DNA of 64,000 nucleotides from Mycobacterium marinum (GTDB lineage: Bacteria; Actinomycetota; Actinomycetes; Mycobacteriales; Mycobacteriaceae): positions 3,100,001 to 3,164,000 of the forward strand of contig NZ_CP024190.1 in NCBI RefSeq assembly GCF_003391395.1, read 5' to 3'. The notes below the pieces were generated by a model that saw only the letters and a program-made list of their open reading frames with translations, was not told where the DNA came from and made no database searches. Shown here piece after piece: positions 16,076 to 25,571 of the stretch; the first letter of the stretch is position 1; each line of letters begins with the position of its first letter. The translations under genes and the position numbers were made by a program.

Positions 16076-18757
16076 CTAGCTAGCCGCCGCCGGGAAATCC
16101 CCGCCGAGCAACACGATGTGCGTCATCGGAGGGGCGGCTTCGCCGTTGATGCCGTCTTCGCCGAGCAGCAATCCACGGCTGCCCGCGTCACCGCCGATAC
16201 CCGCGAGCACTCCGGAAGCGCCGTTGCCGCCGTTGCCGCCGGTGCCGATCAACACGGCGTCGCCGCCCTGGCCGCCGTCTCCGCCGCTGCCGCCGGCCGC
16301 AAGAAGGTCGCCCTGCCCGCCGGCGCCGCCCGCGCCGCCATCACCGACTATTTGTCCGCCGGAGCCACCGGTTCCGCCGGCGCCACCATCGCCGTTGGAA
16401 CCGCCGCCGGCGCCACCGGACCCGCCCGACCCGAGCCACCCGGCATTCCCACCGGTGCCGCCGGTTCCGCCGCCGGTGCCGCCGAAGCCGCCGAACCCGC
16501 CGACCCCGGCGTCGGAGAACAGCAAACCGGCATTGCCGCCGCGTCCGCCGGCACCACCAATACCCGTGCTGGTGCCGACTCCGCCCACCCCGCCGAACCC
16601 GCCGGTCCCGCCGCTGCCGAACAAGAACCCGCCGTTGCCGCCGGCACCGCCCGCGCCTCCGTCGGCGTTGAGTCCCAGTTTCGCAATCCCGTCGCCGCCG
16701 CTGCCGCCCGATCCGCCCGGGCCGCCCAGCAGGCCGGCATTCCCGCCCGCCCCGCCGACTCCGCCGGCACCATCAATGCCGCCGGTGAATCCACCGGCCC
16801 CGCCGTCACCGCCGCCGGCGCCGAAAATCCCGCCGAACAGACCACCAGCGCCGCCGGCACCCCCAGCGCCTCCGGTGCCGCCGTCAACCAATGAGGGGGC
16901 GACTCCGCCGCCTCCGCCGGTCCCACCGGCGCCCAACAGTCCGCCGGCACCACCAGCCCCGCCCACACCGCCGCCGGCGCCGGCCCCGGCCCCACCGGCT
17001 CCACCAGCGCCGCCGTCGCCAAGCAGGAATCCACCAGCCCCGCCGGCACCCCCGGCCCCGCCGAATCCGGGGTTGCTGATCCCCGTATTCGCGCCGGCAC
17101 CGCCCGCACCGCCGGCACCCACCAGCCCGGCCGCACCGCCGGCACCGCCGGCGGCTCCCGGGGTCGCAGCGGCAGACCCCCCAGCTCCGCCGTCGCCGAG
17201 CAGCCAACCGCCCGGCGCGCCAGCCTCCCCGCTACCCGCGGAACCGGGCAGGCCGTTGCCGATCAGCGGGCGCCCGGTCAGCTCCTGGACGGGTGCGTTG
17301 ATTGCAGCCAGCGCCTGCTGTTGCAGGGCGTGCACGGGGGAACTACTCGCCGGGGCGTTGAATCCGTCTGCGCCCAGCAGTAGCCCGCTGATTCCGCCGC
17401 CGCCATCACCACCCGGCGTTTCTCCTACTCCGCCGACTCCGCCGTTGCCGCCATTGCCGATCAGGACGCCATTGCCCCCGAGGCCACCGGCGCCACCATC
17501 ATTGCCGCCCTGCCCGCCGGCACCGCCTGCTCCGCCGTTACCCAATAGCTGTCCACCGACGCCGCCCCGGCCGCCGGCGCCTCCATCGCTGATCGTGCCG
17601 AAGCCACCGGCGCCGCCGGCCCCGCCGCCGCCCAGCCAGCCCGCGTCCCCGCCGGCGCCGCCCGCTCCGCCGTCGATCGAGCCGGCACCACCGACCCCGC
17701 CGGACCCGCCGCTGGAGAACATCAGCCCCGCGTTGCCCCCGGCCCCTCCGGCGCCCCCGTCACCGTCAAAGGCGTGACCGCCTGCCCCACCGGCGCCCCC
17801 GGTGCCGAAAAGCAGGCCCGCGTCACCGCCGGCGCCGCCGTCACCACCCGAGTGACCGCCGGTTGCGCCCATGCCGCCGGCACCACCCGCGCCGCCAAAC
17901 AGGCCGGCCCTTCCGCCGTTGCCACCATCTCCGCCGGCCGCGCCGAGCCCGCCGCTGCCACCATCACCACCGCCGGCACCGACCAGACCCGCCAACAGCC
18001 CACCGGCCCCGCCGGCCCCACCGTTGCCGCCGACGTTGCCGGACCCGCCGACCCCGCCGAGTCCGCCGGCCCCGAATAGGCCGCCGGCCCCACCGTCACC
18101 ACCGGTTCCACCGGTCAGGAAGCTCGCCCCACCGGCTCCGCCCACCCCGCCGGGGCCGAACAACAGCCCACCGGCCCCGCCGGTGCCGCCGTTCCCGCCG
18201 TTTGCGGTATTGCCTAACGGCGAGTTTCCGCCGGCTCCGCCAGCGCCCCCAGCGCCAATCAGCCCGGCCGCCCCGCCGTCGCCGCCGGCCTGGCCGGCCG
18301 CACCCGAGCCGCCCGCACCACCGTTGCCGAGTAACCAGCCGCCGGCCGCCCCGTTTGCGCCGGTCCCGGGCACACCGTTGGCGCCGTTGCCAACCAACGG
18401 CCGCCCGGTCAAGTCCTGCACTGGTGTGTTGATGGCGTTGAGCGCAGTTTGCAGCGGGTCTTGCAGGAACGATGCGTTGGCCGCTTCGGCGCCGGAATAG
18501 GCTTGCGCACCGGCGGCCAAGACCCGCTCGAACTGGGCGTGAAACTCCGCGACTCGAGCGCTGATCTGTTGATACGCCTGACCGTGGCCGGAAAACAACG
18601 CCGCGATCGCCGCCGAAACCTCATCCTCAGCGGCAGCCACGATCCCCGTCGTCGACCCGGCCGCGGCCGTATTCGCGGCATCGATCACCGACCCGACACC
18701 AGCCAGATCGGCCGCAGCCTCCGCCACCATGTCCGGCACCGCCAGCACAAACGCCAT
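16076..18757 (-). CDS. PE_PGRS protein with duplicated linker-PGRS unit (syntenic with PE_PGRS33/Rv1818c)
   Basis: An 893-residue PE_PGRS protein. The PE domain (residues ~1-95) begins MAFVLAVPDMVAEAAADLAG and includes the YxxxD/E-like export region (YQQISARVAEF). The linker with GRPLVGNG lies near residue 117, followed by glycine/alanine repeats. Near residue 460 the run ends in GLLLGADGFN, after which a second linker NAPVQELTGRPLIGNG (near 495) starts another PGRS stretch that ends in GLLLGEDGIN. So one PE domain drives two full linker-PGRS-cap units. The ATG at 18757 is preferred to the GTG just before it; GGAGGAG lies at the right distance. It sits between the Rv1817 and bacA orthologues, the PE_PGRS33 locus, but is nearly twice as long as PE_PGRS33. 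It is probably a cell-surface protein. Confidence 0.92.
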   Translation of the reverse strand: MAFVLAVPDMVAEAAADLAGVGSVIDAANTAAAGSTTGIVAAAEDEVSAAIAALFSGHGQAYQQISARVAEFHAQFERVLAAGAQAYSGAEAANASFLQDPLQTALNAINTPVQDLTGRPLVGNGANGVPGTGANGAAGGWLLGNGGAGGSGAAGQAGGDGGAAGLIGAGGAGGAGGNSPLGNTANGGNGGTGGAGGLLFGPGGVGGAGGASFLTGGTGGDGGAGGLFGAGGLGGVGGSGNVGGNGGAGGAGGLLAGLVGAGGGDGGSGGLGAAGGDGGNGGRAGLFGGAGGAGGMGATGGHSGGDGGAGGDAGLLFGTGGAGGAGGHAFDGDGGAGGAGGNAGLMFSSGGSGGVGGAGSIDGGAGGAGGDAGWLGGGGAGGAGGFGTISDGGAGGRGGVGGQLLGNGGAGGAGGQGGNDGGAGGLGGNGVLIGNGGNGGVGGVGETPGGDGGGGISGLLLGADGFNAPASSSPVHALQQQALAAINAPVQELTGRPLIGNGLPGSAGSGEAGAPGGWLLGDGGAGGSAAATPGAAGGAGGAAGLVGAGGAGGAGANTGISNPGFGGAGGAGGAGGFLLGDGGAGGAGGAGAGAGGGVGGAGGAGGLLGAGGTGGGGGVAPSLVDGGTGGAGGAGGAGGLFGGIFGAGGGDGGAGGFTGGIDGAGGVGGAGGNAGLLGGPGGSGGSGGDGIAKLGLNADGGAGGAGGNGGFLFGSGGTGGFGGVGGVGTSTGIGGAGGRGGNAGLLFSDAGVGGFGGFGGTGGGTGGTGGNAGWLGSGGSGGAGGGSNGDGGAGGTGGSGGQIVGDGGAGGAGGQGDLLAAGGSGGDGGQGGDAVLIGTGGNGGNGASGVLAGIGGDAGSRGLLLGEDGINGEAAPPMTHIVLLGGDFPAAAS

Positions 18758-19323
18758 CACGTTCTCCTCCCAGAACCAAATACCAACGAATCTCGCTGGA
18801 TCGGCCAGAAAAACCTGCCGCTAACGAGGTTGGGTCGGGACATTACGCGACGGCATGCCAAAAATGTCCTAATTGGAAACCATTTTAATTCCGGGTTCGA
18901 TGAATTGTTGAGACACGAATGACTTTCAGCGAGATAGCGCAATAGGCGGATCGATCGAAGCAAGTTGATGCCCGAATATTCATCACACTCGGAATATCGC
19001 CCGGGTCAGTGTCGGTGCGCCATGTGCCCGGCCGCGGGTGGTCCAGTCAGACTGCGGGAGAGTGGGTTCCAGTAGTATCGCGGCGGCCTGCCATGGTGGG
19101 CGATGACGAGAAGATAAACAATTCCTGACCGGTTGAATTAGCATCCCGAAGATGTCGATTAATTCACCGGATGGTGAGCCGTAGATTTATTGCTGGCTGG
19201 TATCCGCAATTGACGCCGAGGTGGGTGGCGGGCCATGAATTCGCCATGCAATAGCTCTGATGAACGGGACCGCTCGTCGGCTCTGGCGAAAAGGCTGCCG
19301 CTTCCGCCGGGAGCGGGGTGTCG
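18758..19323 (-). other. 566-bp spacer between bacA and the PE_PGRS gene
   Basis: No gene is visible. The part from about 18840 to 19260 is AT-richer than the surroundings and contains short AT stretches such as AATTGTTGAG and GATTAATTC. It must carry the promoter for the PE_PGRS gene. Such AT islands are typical binding places of the xenogeneic silencer Lsr2, which is inference here. Confidence 0.45.
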
Positions 19324-21243
19324 TTAGGCCGGTGCCGGCTCCTGGTTCACCGGACCCAGCCGCCAAGGGCCGCCGCCGAGCAATTCGAGCTGCTGGTTAT
19401 GCAGTCGCTCCAGGGCGGGTCGATGGCTGACGCTGACCACAATGCAGTCCGGTAGCTCGTTGCGCAGTAACTCGTAGAGCGCGAACTCGAGACCGGTGTC
19501 CAGCGCCGACGTGCTTTCGTCAAGGAAGACGGCTTTGGGTTTGGTCAGCAGAATCCGGGCAAACGCCACCCGCTGTTGCTCACCGGGAGAGAGGACTTTC
19601 GCCCAGTCGCGTTCTTCGTCGAGGCGGTCGCACAGCGGAGCCAGGGCGACCTTGGTCAGCGTGTCGCGCACCGCCTCGTCCGGGATGTCGTAAGGGGAAT
19701 TCGGGTAGCACACCACGACTCGCAGCGAGCCCAACGGCACATAGGGCAGCTGCGACAAGAACATCGTGTCGTTGGCACCGTCTGGGCGGCTCAGAGTTCC
19801 CGAGGCGAACGGCCACAGCTCGGCCAGGCTGCGCAGCAACGTCGTTTTGCCAGAGCCCGACCGGCCGGTGATCACCAGTGAGTCGCCGCGGTCGAGCCGG
19901 ACATCCAACGGGTCGATCAATCGATCTCCAGCGGGGGTGCGAACCTCAACATCGGTGAGTTCGACGGACTCGTCGCTGCTTGGCTTGGTCAATACCGCAG
20001 GCAGTGCGCGCCCCTTCTCGTTGGCATCGACCAAGCCGTGCAGACGGATGATCGCCGCCCGGAAAGAGGCAAATGCGTCATAGTTGTTACGGAAGAACGA
20101 CAGCGAGTCGTGAATGTTGCCGAAGGCCGTGGCCGTCTGGCCGACGTCGCCGAAGTCGATCTGCCCGGCAAACAATCGCGGCGCCTGGATCACCCAGGGC
20201 AACGGCACGATGGTCTGGCTCACGGACAAGTTCCAGCCGTTGAACGCGATGCTGCGGCGGACATATCGGCGATAGTTGCGGATGACCGGTAGAAAGCGGC
20301 GCTCCAACTGTGCGCCTTCCACCCGCTCGCCGCGGTAGAAGCCCACGGCCTCGGCCGCATCCCGCAATCGCACCAGCGCGTAACGGAAAGCGGCATTGAG
20401 CTTTTCGTTACGGAAGCTGAGCCAGATCAGCGGCCGCCCGATGACGAACGAGATGATCGTTGCCACCAAGACGTAAATCAGCACGGTCCAGAACATCGCC
20501 CGCGGGAATGACAAGCCGAAGATATTCAGCGTGCCGGACAGGTTCCACAGAATCGCGGTAAAGGAAATCACCGAGATGATCGACTGCACGGCCCCGAACA
20601 GCAGCGTGCTGGCGGTCCCATTGGACGGCTGATTAGGTGTTCCCCCGGCGCCCGCGGTGAAGACGTCAATGTCTTGCTGAATACGCTGGTCGGGGTTGTC
20701 GATCGTTTCGTCGATGAACAGATCCCGGTAGTAAGCCCGACCTTTGAGCCAGTCCTTGGTGAGATGGTCGGTGAGCCACACCCGCCACGCGATGATGAAG
20801 CGCTGGGTCAGGTATATGTCGGCCATGACGCGGGCCACGTGTATTACTGCCATGACGCTGAAGACCCCGATGGACATCCAGAATCCTCGTACGCCTGAGC
20901 GTTTCACCGCTTCGTCACTGGCGGCGGTGCCCTGGAAGGCCTTCTGCAATGCGGTGTACATGTCATTGCCCTGGTAGCTGAACAGCACATTCAGTCGCAC
21001 CGCCAGCACTACCGAAAACAACAGCACACCGAGCATCAACCACACGCGAATGCTTTTGGGGCCGATGAAGTACTCGGAGGTGATTCGCCAGAACTGCCGG
21101 CCCCACGGCGTGAAGAACTTGAAGAGGGCCAACGCGGCGATCACGCAGACGGCGCTGATCGCCCACGCTTTAGCCACCCAAAACACCGAATCTACGAATG
21201 CGCTGGACCAGTCGATGGAGGGCGTAAACGGCTTCGGGCCCAA
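19324..21243 (-). CDS. bacA: BacA/SbmA-type ABC transporter (Rv1819c orthologue)
   Basis: A 639-residue full-length half-transporter, the same length as Rv1819c. Residues ~20-340 form the SbmA/BacA-like membrane domain with several hydrophobic helices, including VWLMLGVLLFSVVLAVRLNVLFSYQG. The C-terminal ATPase has Walker A GRSGSGKTTLL near residue 460, signature LSPGEQQRVAFAR near 561 and Walker B KAVFLDEST near 580. The M. tuberculosis protein imports cobalamin and hydrophilic antimicrobial peptides such as bleomycin and is needed for chronic infection. The start is TTG 21243 with GAGGAG about nine bases upstream. ilvG lies divergently after a ~100-bp spacer. All catalytic ATPase motifs are intact. 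Confidence 0.95.
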   Translation of the reverse strand: MGPKPFTPSIDWSSAFVDSVFWVAKAWAISAVCVIAALALFKFFTPWGRQFWRITSEYFIGPKSIRVWLMLGVLLFSVVLAVRLNVLFSYQGNDMYTALQKAFQGTAASDEAVKRSGVRGFWMSIGVFSVMAVIHVARVMADIYLTQRFIIAWRVWLTDHLTKDWLKGRAYYRDLFIDETIDNPDQRIQQDIDVFTAGAGGTPNQPSNGTASTLLFGAVQSIISVISFTAILWNLSGTLNIFGLSFPRAMFWTVLIYVLVATIISFVIGRPLIWLSFRNEKLNAAFRYALVRLRDAAEAVGFYRGERVEGAQLERRFLPVIRNYRRYVRRSIAFNGWNLSVSQTIVPLPWVIQAPRLFAGQIDFGDVGQTATAFGNIHDSLSFFRNNYDAFASFRAAIIRLHGLVDANEKGRALPAVLTKPSSDESVELTDVEVRTPAGDRLIDPLDVRLDRGDSLVITGRSGSGKTTLLRSLAELWPFASGTLSRPDGANDTMFLSQLPYVPLGSLRVVVCYPNSPYDIPDEAVRDTLTKVALAPLCDRLDEERDWAKVLSPGEQQRVAFARILLTKPKAVFLDESTSALDTGLEFALYELLRNELPDCIVVSVSHRPALERLHNQQLELLGGGPWRLGPVNQEPAPA

Positions 21244-21346
21244 GATCGGTACTCCTCACGGTCGAGGTGTTGAGGTGATTGCTCAATACAAATCCTTCGG
21301 CGAAGGTACCCGAAGGAGGTGGCTAGGCTTCCCAAATATGACGGAC

Positions 21347-22999
21347 ATGAGCACCGACGCCGCCCCAGTCCAAACCGTTCATGCCGGCCGGCTTGTCGCC
21401 CGCAGGCTGCGCGCCAGCGGTGTCGACACCGTGTTCACCCTATCGGGCGGCCATCTGTTTTCGCTCTATGACGGCTGCCGCGACGAGGGCGTCCGGTTGG
21501 TCGATACCCGCCACGAACAGACCGCGGCGTTCGCCGCCGAAGGCTGGTCGAAGGTCACCAGGGTGCCGGGCGTGGCGGCGCTGACGGCCGGCCCCGGGGT
21601 CACCAATGGCATGAGCGCAATGGCCGCCGCCCAACAGAACCAGTCGCCACTGGTGGTCCTGGGGGGCCGGGCACCGGCAGGGCGATGGGGGATGGGCTCG
21701 CTGCAGGAAATCGACCACGTGCCGTTTGTGGCGCCGTTGACCCGCTTTGCCGCCACCGCCCAGTCCGCCGAGGATGCCGGTCTCCTGGTCGACCAAGCGC
21801 TGCGGGCCGCGGTGGGCTCCCACTCCGGGGTCGCCTTCGTCGATTTCCCGATGGACCACGTGTTTTCCATGGCAGAAGATGACGGTCGGCCGGGCGTTCT
21901 GACCGAGCAACCGGCAGCCGCACAACACCCGGCCCCGAACGGCCGGGAAATCGATCGGGCCGCCGAGTTGCTCTCGCGGGCCCAGCGCCCGGTCATCATG
22001 GCCGGAACGAATGTCTGGTGGGGCCACGGGGAGCGCGCGCTGCTGCGCCTTGCCGAAGAACGGCAGATTCCGGTGCTGATGAACGGGATGGCGCGTGGCG
22101 TCGTGCCCGCCGACCATCCACTTGCCTTTTCGCGGGCCCGATCAAAAGCGCTGGGCGAGGCCGACGTCGCGCTGATTGTCGGCGTGCCGATGGACTTTCG
22201 TCTGGGCTTCGGCGGAGTCTTCGGGCCGCAGACCCAGCTCATCGTGGTGGACCGCGCCGAGCCCGAACGCCAGCATCCACGACCCATTGCCGCCGGCCTC
22301 TACGGGGACTTGAGTCAGATCCTGGCGGCGCTGACCGGACCTGATGCTGGCGACCATCAGAGCTGGATCCGCGAACTGCGCGACACCGAGACCGAGGCAC
22401 GCGAACGGGAGAAGACCGAACTCGCTGAAGCTCGGATCCCGCTGCACCCCATGCGGGTGTACGCGGAATTGGCGCCGCTGCTGGATCGCGATGCGATCGT
22501 GGTCATCGACGCGGGCGATTTCGGGTCCTATGCCGGGCGTGTCATCGACAGCTACCAGCCGGGCTGCTGGCTCGACAGCGGCCCGTTCGGCTGCCTGGGA
22601 TCGGGGCCCGGCTACGCCCTGGCCGCCAAGCTGGCCCGGCCGGAGCGTCAGGTGGTGCTGCTGCAAGGCGATGGCGCATTCGGGTTCAGCGGAATGGAAT
22701 GGGACACGTTGGTCCGCCACAACGTGCCGGTCGTGTCGGTGGTCGGCAACAACGGCATCTGGGGTCTGGAGAAGCACCCGATGGAAGCGCTCTATGGCTA
22801 TTCGGTGGTGGCCGAGCTGCGCCCGGGAACCCGCTACGACGAAGTGGTACGCGCCCTAGGCGGCCACGGAGAGCTGGTGGCCGCGCCCGCTGAACTTCGT
22901 CCCGCGCTGGAACGCGCCTTCGCCAGCGGGCTTCCGGCCGTCGTCAACGTTCTCACCGACCCGAGCGTCGCCTACCCGCGCCGATCAAACCTGGCCTAG
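21347..22999 (+). CDS. ilvG: Thiamine-diphosphate enzyme, acetolactate-synthase large-subunit-like (IlvG)
   Basis: A 550-residue ThDP-dependent enzyme matching Rv1820. The N-terminal PYR domain has the catalytic glutamate in RHEQTAAFAAEG near residue 50; the central domain follows; the C-terminal PP domain has the ThDP/Mg2+ motif starting GDGAFGFSGMEW and ending VVGNNG near residue 465. Annotated as acetolactate synthase in branched-chain amino acid synthesis, although the main enzyme in mycobacteria is IlvB1 and this protein also resembles oxalyl-CoA decarboxylases, so the substrate is open. The start at ATG 21347 follows homology; ATG 21338 in the same frame is also possible. The longer open frame from 21050 runs antisense through bacA and is not used. 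Confidence 0.9.
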   Translation: MSTDAAPVQTVHAGRLVARRLRASGVDTVFTLSGGHLFSLYDGCRDEGVRLVDTRHEQTAAFAAEGWSKVTRVPGVAALTAGPGVTNGMSAMAAAQQNQSPLVVLGGRAPAGRWGMGSLQEIDHVPFVAPLTRFAATAQSAEDAGLLVDQALRAAVGSHSGVAFVDFPMDHVFSMAEDDGRPGVLTEQPAAAQHPAPNGREIDRAAELLSRAQRPVIMAGTNVWWGHGERALLRLAEERQIPVLMNGMARGVVPADHPLAFSRARSKALGEADVALIVGVPMDFRLGFGGVFGPQTQLIVVDRAEPERQHPRPIAAGLYGDLSQILAALTGPDAGDHQSWIRELRDTETEAREREKTELAEARIPLHPMRVYAELAPLLDRDAIVVIDAGDFGSYAGRVIDSYQPGCWLDSGPFGCLGSGPGYALAAKLARPERQVVLLQGDGAFGFSGMEWDTLVRHNVPVVSVVGNNGIWGLEKHPMEALYGYSVVAELRPGTRYDEVVRALGGHGELVAAPAELRPALERAFASGLPAVVNVLTDPSVAYPRRSNLA

Positions 23000-23113
23000 G
23001 CGGCTCGCCGCGCGTCGCGGGCAGCGAGCGTGCGCAGTTGTACAGCGGCGCCCGGCGTGTCGCGCACAAACACGCACGCTCGCCGCGGTTTGGGCGTCGC
23101 GTACCGTTGGGCT

Positions 23114-25450
23114 GTGTCCAAGACCACGCGCGCCCAGTCGGGCCGCCTGAGCAGCCGATTCTGGCGGTTGCTCGGCGCCACAACGGAAAAGAATCAAAAC
23201 CGGTCGCTCGCCCAGGTGACCGCTTCAGCTGACTTCGACAAAGAAGCCGCCGACCTCAACGACGAAAAGCTGCGCAAGGCGGCCGGGCTGCTCAATCTGG
23301 AAGACCTCGCCGACTCCGCCGACATTCCCCAGTTCCTCGCGATCGCGCGGGAAGCGGGCGAGCGGGCGACCGGGCTGCGACCGTTCGACGTGCAGTTGCT
23401 TGGCGCCCTGCGCATGCTCGCCGGCGACGTGATCGAGATGGCTACCGGTGAGGGCAAGACTTTGGCCGGCGCGATCGCGGCCGCTGGCTACGCGTTGGGC
23501 GGTCGCCATGTCCACGTCGTGACCATCAACGACTACCTGGCCCGCCGCGACGCGGAGTGGATGGCGCCACTGCTGGAAGCGATGGACCTGACGGTCGGCT
23601 GGATCACCGCCGAATCAACCGGAGCAGACCGCAGAGCCGCATACGAATGCGACGTGACATATGCCTCGGTCAACGAGATCGGCTTCGATGTGTTGCGCGA
23701 CCAGTTGGTCACCGATGTCGCCGACCTGGTCTCACCCAATCCGGATGTTGCGCTCATTGACGAGGCCGACTCGGTGCTGGTCGACGAGGCACTGGTCCCG
23801 CTGGTGCTGGCCGGGACGACTCACCGCGAGACACCGCGGCTGGAGATCATCAAGCTGGTGGGCCAACTCGTCAAAGACAAGGACGCCGACGAGTACTTCG
23901 CCACCGACGCCGACAGCCGCAACGTCCACCTGACCGAGGCCGGAGCGCGCAAGGTCGAAAAGGCGCTGGGCGGCATCGATCTGTACTCCGAAGAGCATGT
24001 CGGGACCACGCTGACCGAAGTCAATGTGGCCCTGCACGCCCATGTGCTGCTGCAGCGCGACGTGCACTACATCGTGCGAGACGACGCGGTTCACCTGATC
24101 AACGCGTCGCGCGGTCGCATCGCACAACTGCAGCGCTGGCCCGACGGGCTGCAGGCGGCGGTGGAGGCGAAGGAAGGTATCGAAACCACCGAGACCGGAG
24201 AGGTGCTCGACACCATCACGGTGCAGGCACTGATCAATCGGTACGTGACCGTGTGCGGCATGACCGGAACCGCGTTGGCGGCCGGTGAGCAGCTGCGCCA
24301 GTTCTACAAGTTGGGCGTGTCGCCGATACCGCCGAACACCCCCAACATTCGTGAGGACGAATCCGACCGGGTGTACATCACCGCGGCGGCCAAGAACGAC
24401 GCGATCGTTGAACACATCGCCGAGGTACATGACACGGGACAGCCGGTCCTGGTCGGCACCCGCGACGTTGCCGAGTCCGAAGATCTGCACGAGCGGCTGT
24501 TGCGCCGCGACATTCCCGCGGTGGTGCTCAACGCCAAAAACGATGCCGAAGAGGCTGCGGTCATCGCCGAGGCCGGCACCCTGAGCAGGGTCACCGTCTC
24601 GACCCAGATGGCCGGGCGTGGCACCGATATCCGGTTGGGCGGATCCGATGAAGCCGACCACGACCAGGTCGCCGAACTGGGCGGGCTGCACGTGGTGGGC
24701 ACCGGCCGCCACCACACCCAACGGCTGGACAACCAGCTGCGCGGCCGCGCCGGGCGCCAGGGCGATCCCGGATCATCGGTGTTCTTCTCGAGCTGGGAAG
24801 ACGACGTTGTCGCGGCCAACCTGGACGGCAACAAGCTTCCGATGGAAACCGACGAAGACGGCCAGATCGTCAGCGCCAAAGCGGCCGGGCTGCTCGACCA
24901 CGCCCAGCGAGTTGCCGAGGGCCGCATGCTCGACGTGCACGCAAACACCTGGCGCTACAACCAACTGATCGCCCAGCAGCGCGCCATCATCGTCGACCGG
25001 CGCAACACGTTGCTGCGCACCGCAACCGCACGCGAGGAACTCGCGGACTTGGCGCCCAAGCGGTACCAGGAGCTATCCGAGACAGTGTCCGAGGACCGCC
25101 TCGAGAAGATCTGTCGGATGATCATGCTCTATCACCTCGACCGGGGCTGGGCAGATCACCTGGCATACCTGGCCGACATCCGGGAAAGCATTCACCTGCG
25201 GGCGCTCGGTCGGCAGAATCCGCTTGACGAGTTTCACCGGATGGCGGTGGACGCGTTTGCCTCGCTGGCCGCGGACGCGATCGAGGCGGCACAGCAGACC
25301 TTCGAAACCGCCAACGTTCTCGAAGACGAGCCCGGGCTGGATCTGTCCAAATTGGCCAGGCCCACGTCGACATGGACCTACATGGTCAACGACAACCCAC
25401 TGTCCGACGACACTCTCTCTACGCTGAGCCTGCCCGGCGTCTTCCGGTGA
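23114..25450 (+). CDS. secA2: Accessory preprotein translocase ATPase SecA2
   Basis: A 778-residue SecA2. The nucleotide-binding domain carries EMATGEGKTLAG (Walker A, near residue 115) and LIDEADSVLVDEAL (Walker B/DEAD, near 217); the second motor domain has VSTQMAGRGTDIRLGG and the arginine-finger region QLRGRAGRQGDPGSS. It is shorter than SecA1 at the C-terminus and lacks a zinc-binding tail, as expected. SecA2 exports a subset of proteins including SodA and promotes phagosome arrest in M. tuberculosis. I place the start at GTG 23114 because TACCGT lies at -12 to -7 relative to it, the spacing of a leaderless mycobacterial promoter; the longer frame to 23030 has no ribosome site. It leads the secA2-pgsA2-Rv1823-1825 block. 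Confidence 0.93.
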   Translation: MSKTTRAQSGRLSSRFWRLLGATTEKNQNRSLAQVTASADFDKEAADLNDEKLRKAAGLLNLEDLADSADIPQFLAIAREAGERATGLRPFDVQLLGALRMLAGDVIEMATGEGKTLAGAIAAAGYALGGRHVHVVTINDYLARRDAEWMAPLLEAMDLTVGWITAESTGADRRAAYECDVTYASVNEIGFDVLRDQLVTDVADLVSPNPDVALIDEADSVLVDEALVPLVLAGTTHRETPRLEIIKLVGQLVKDKDADEYFATDADSRNVHLTEAGARKVEKALGGIDLYSEEHVGTTLTEVNVALHAHVLLQRDVHYIVRDDAVHLINASRGRIAQLQRWPDGLQAAVEAKEGIETTETGEVLDTITVQALINRYVTVCGMTGTALAAGEQLRQFYKLGVSPIPPNTPNIREDESDRVYITAAAKNDAIVEHIAEVHDTGQPVLVGTRDVAESEDLHERLLRRDIPAVVLNAKNDAEEAAVIAEAGTLSRVTVSTQMAGRGTDIRLGGSDEADHDQVAELGGLHVVGTGRHHTQRLDNQLRGRAGRQGDPGSSVFFSSWEDDVVAANLDGNKLPMETDEDGQIVSAKAAGLLDHAQRVAEGRMLDVHANTWRYNQLIAQQRAIIVDRRNTLLRTATAREELADLAPKRYQELSETVSEDRLEKICRMIMLYHLDRGWADHLAYLADIRESIHLRALGRQNPLDEFHRMAVDAFASLAADAIEAAQQTFETANVLEDEPGLDLSKLARPTSTWTYMVNDNPLSDDTLSTLSLPGVFR

Positions 25451-25571
25451 GCCGGGGCCGCAACCGTGCAGCCGGATTCATGTTCGTGCCCTACCGTGGG
25501 GCCAGGTTCCCGTTCGGGCGTTCGGCGCCCGTGATGCGGGCTCCCTCGTCACCCAGCTAAGGTCACCGCTC

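Noticed and set aside
16116..17777. Long plus-strand frame of 553 proline-rich codons opposite the PE_PGRS gene
   Set aside because: It is the mirror of the GGN/GGA repeats of the PE_PGRS gene, which read as proline codons on the other strand. It has no ribosome site or recognisable domain. The proline-rich frames opposite the other two PE_PGRS genes (35178-36443 and 43480-44136) are rejected for the same reason.
23732..24721. 329-codon frame antisense to secA2
   Set aside because: It is opposite a strongly conserved gene and has no motif or ribosome site.
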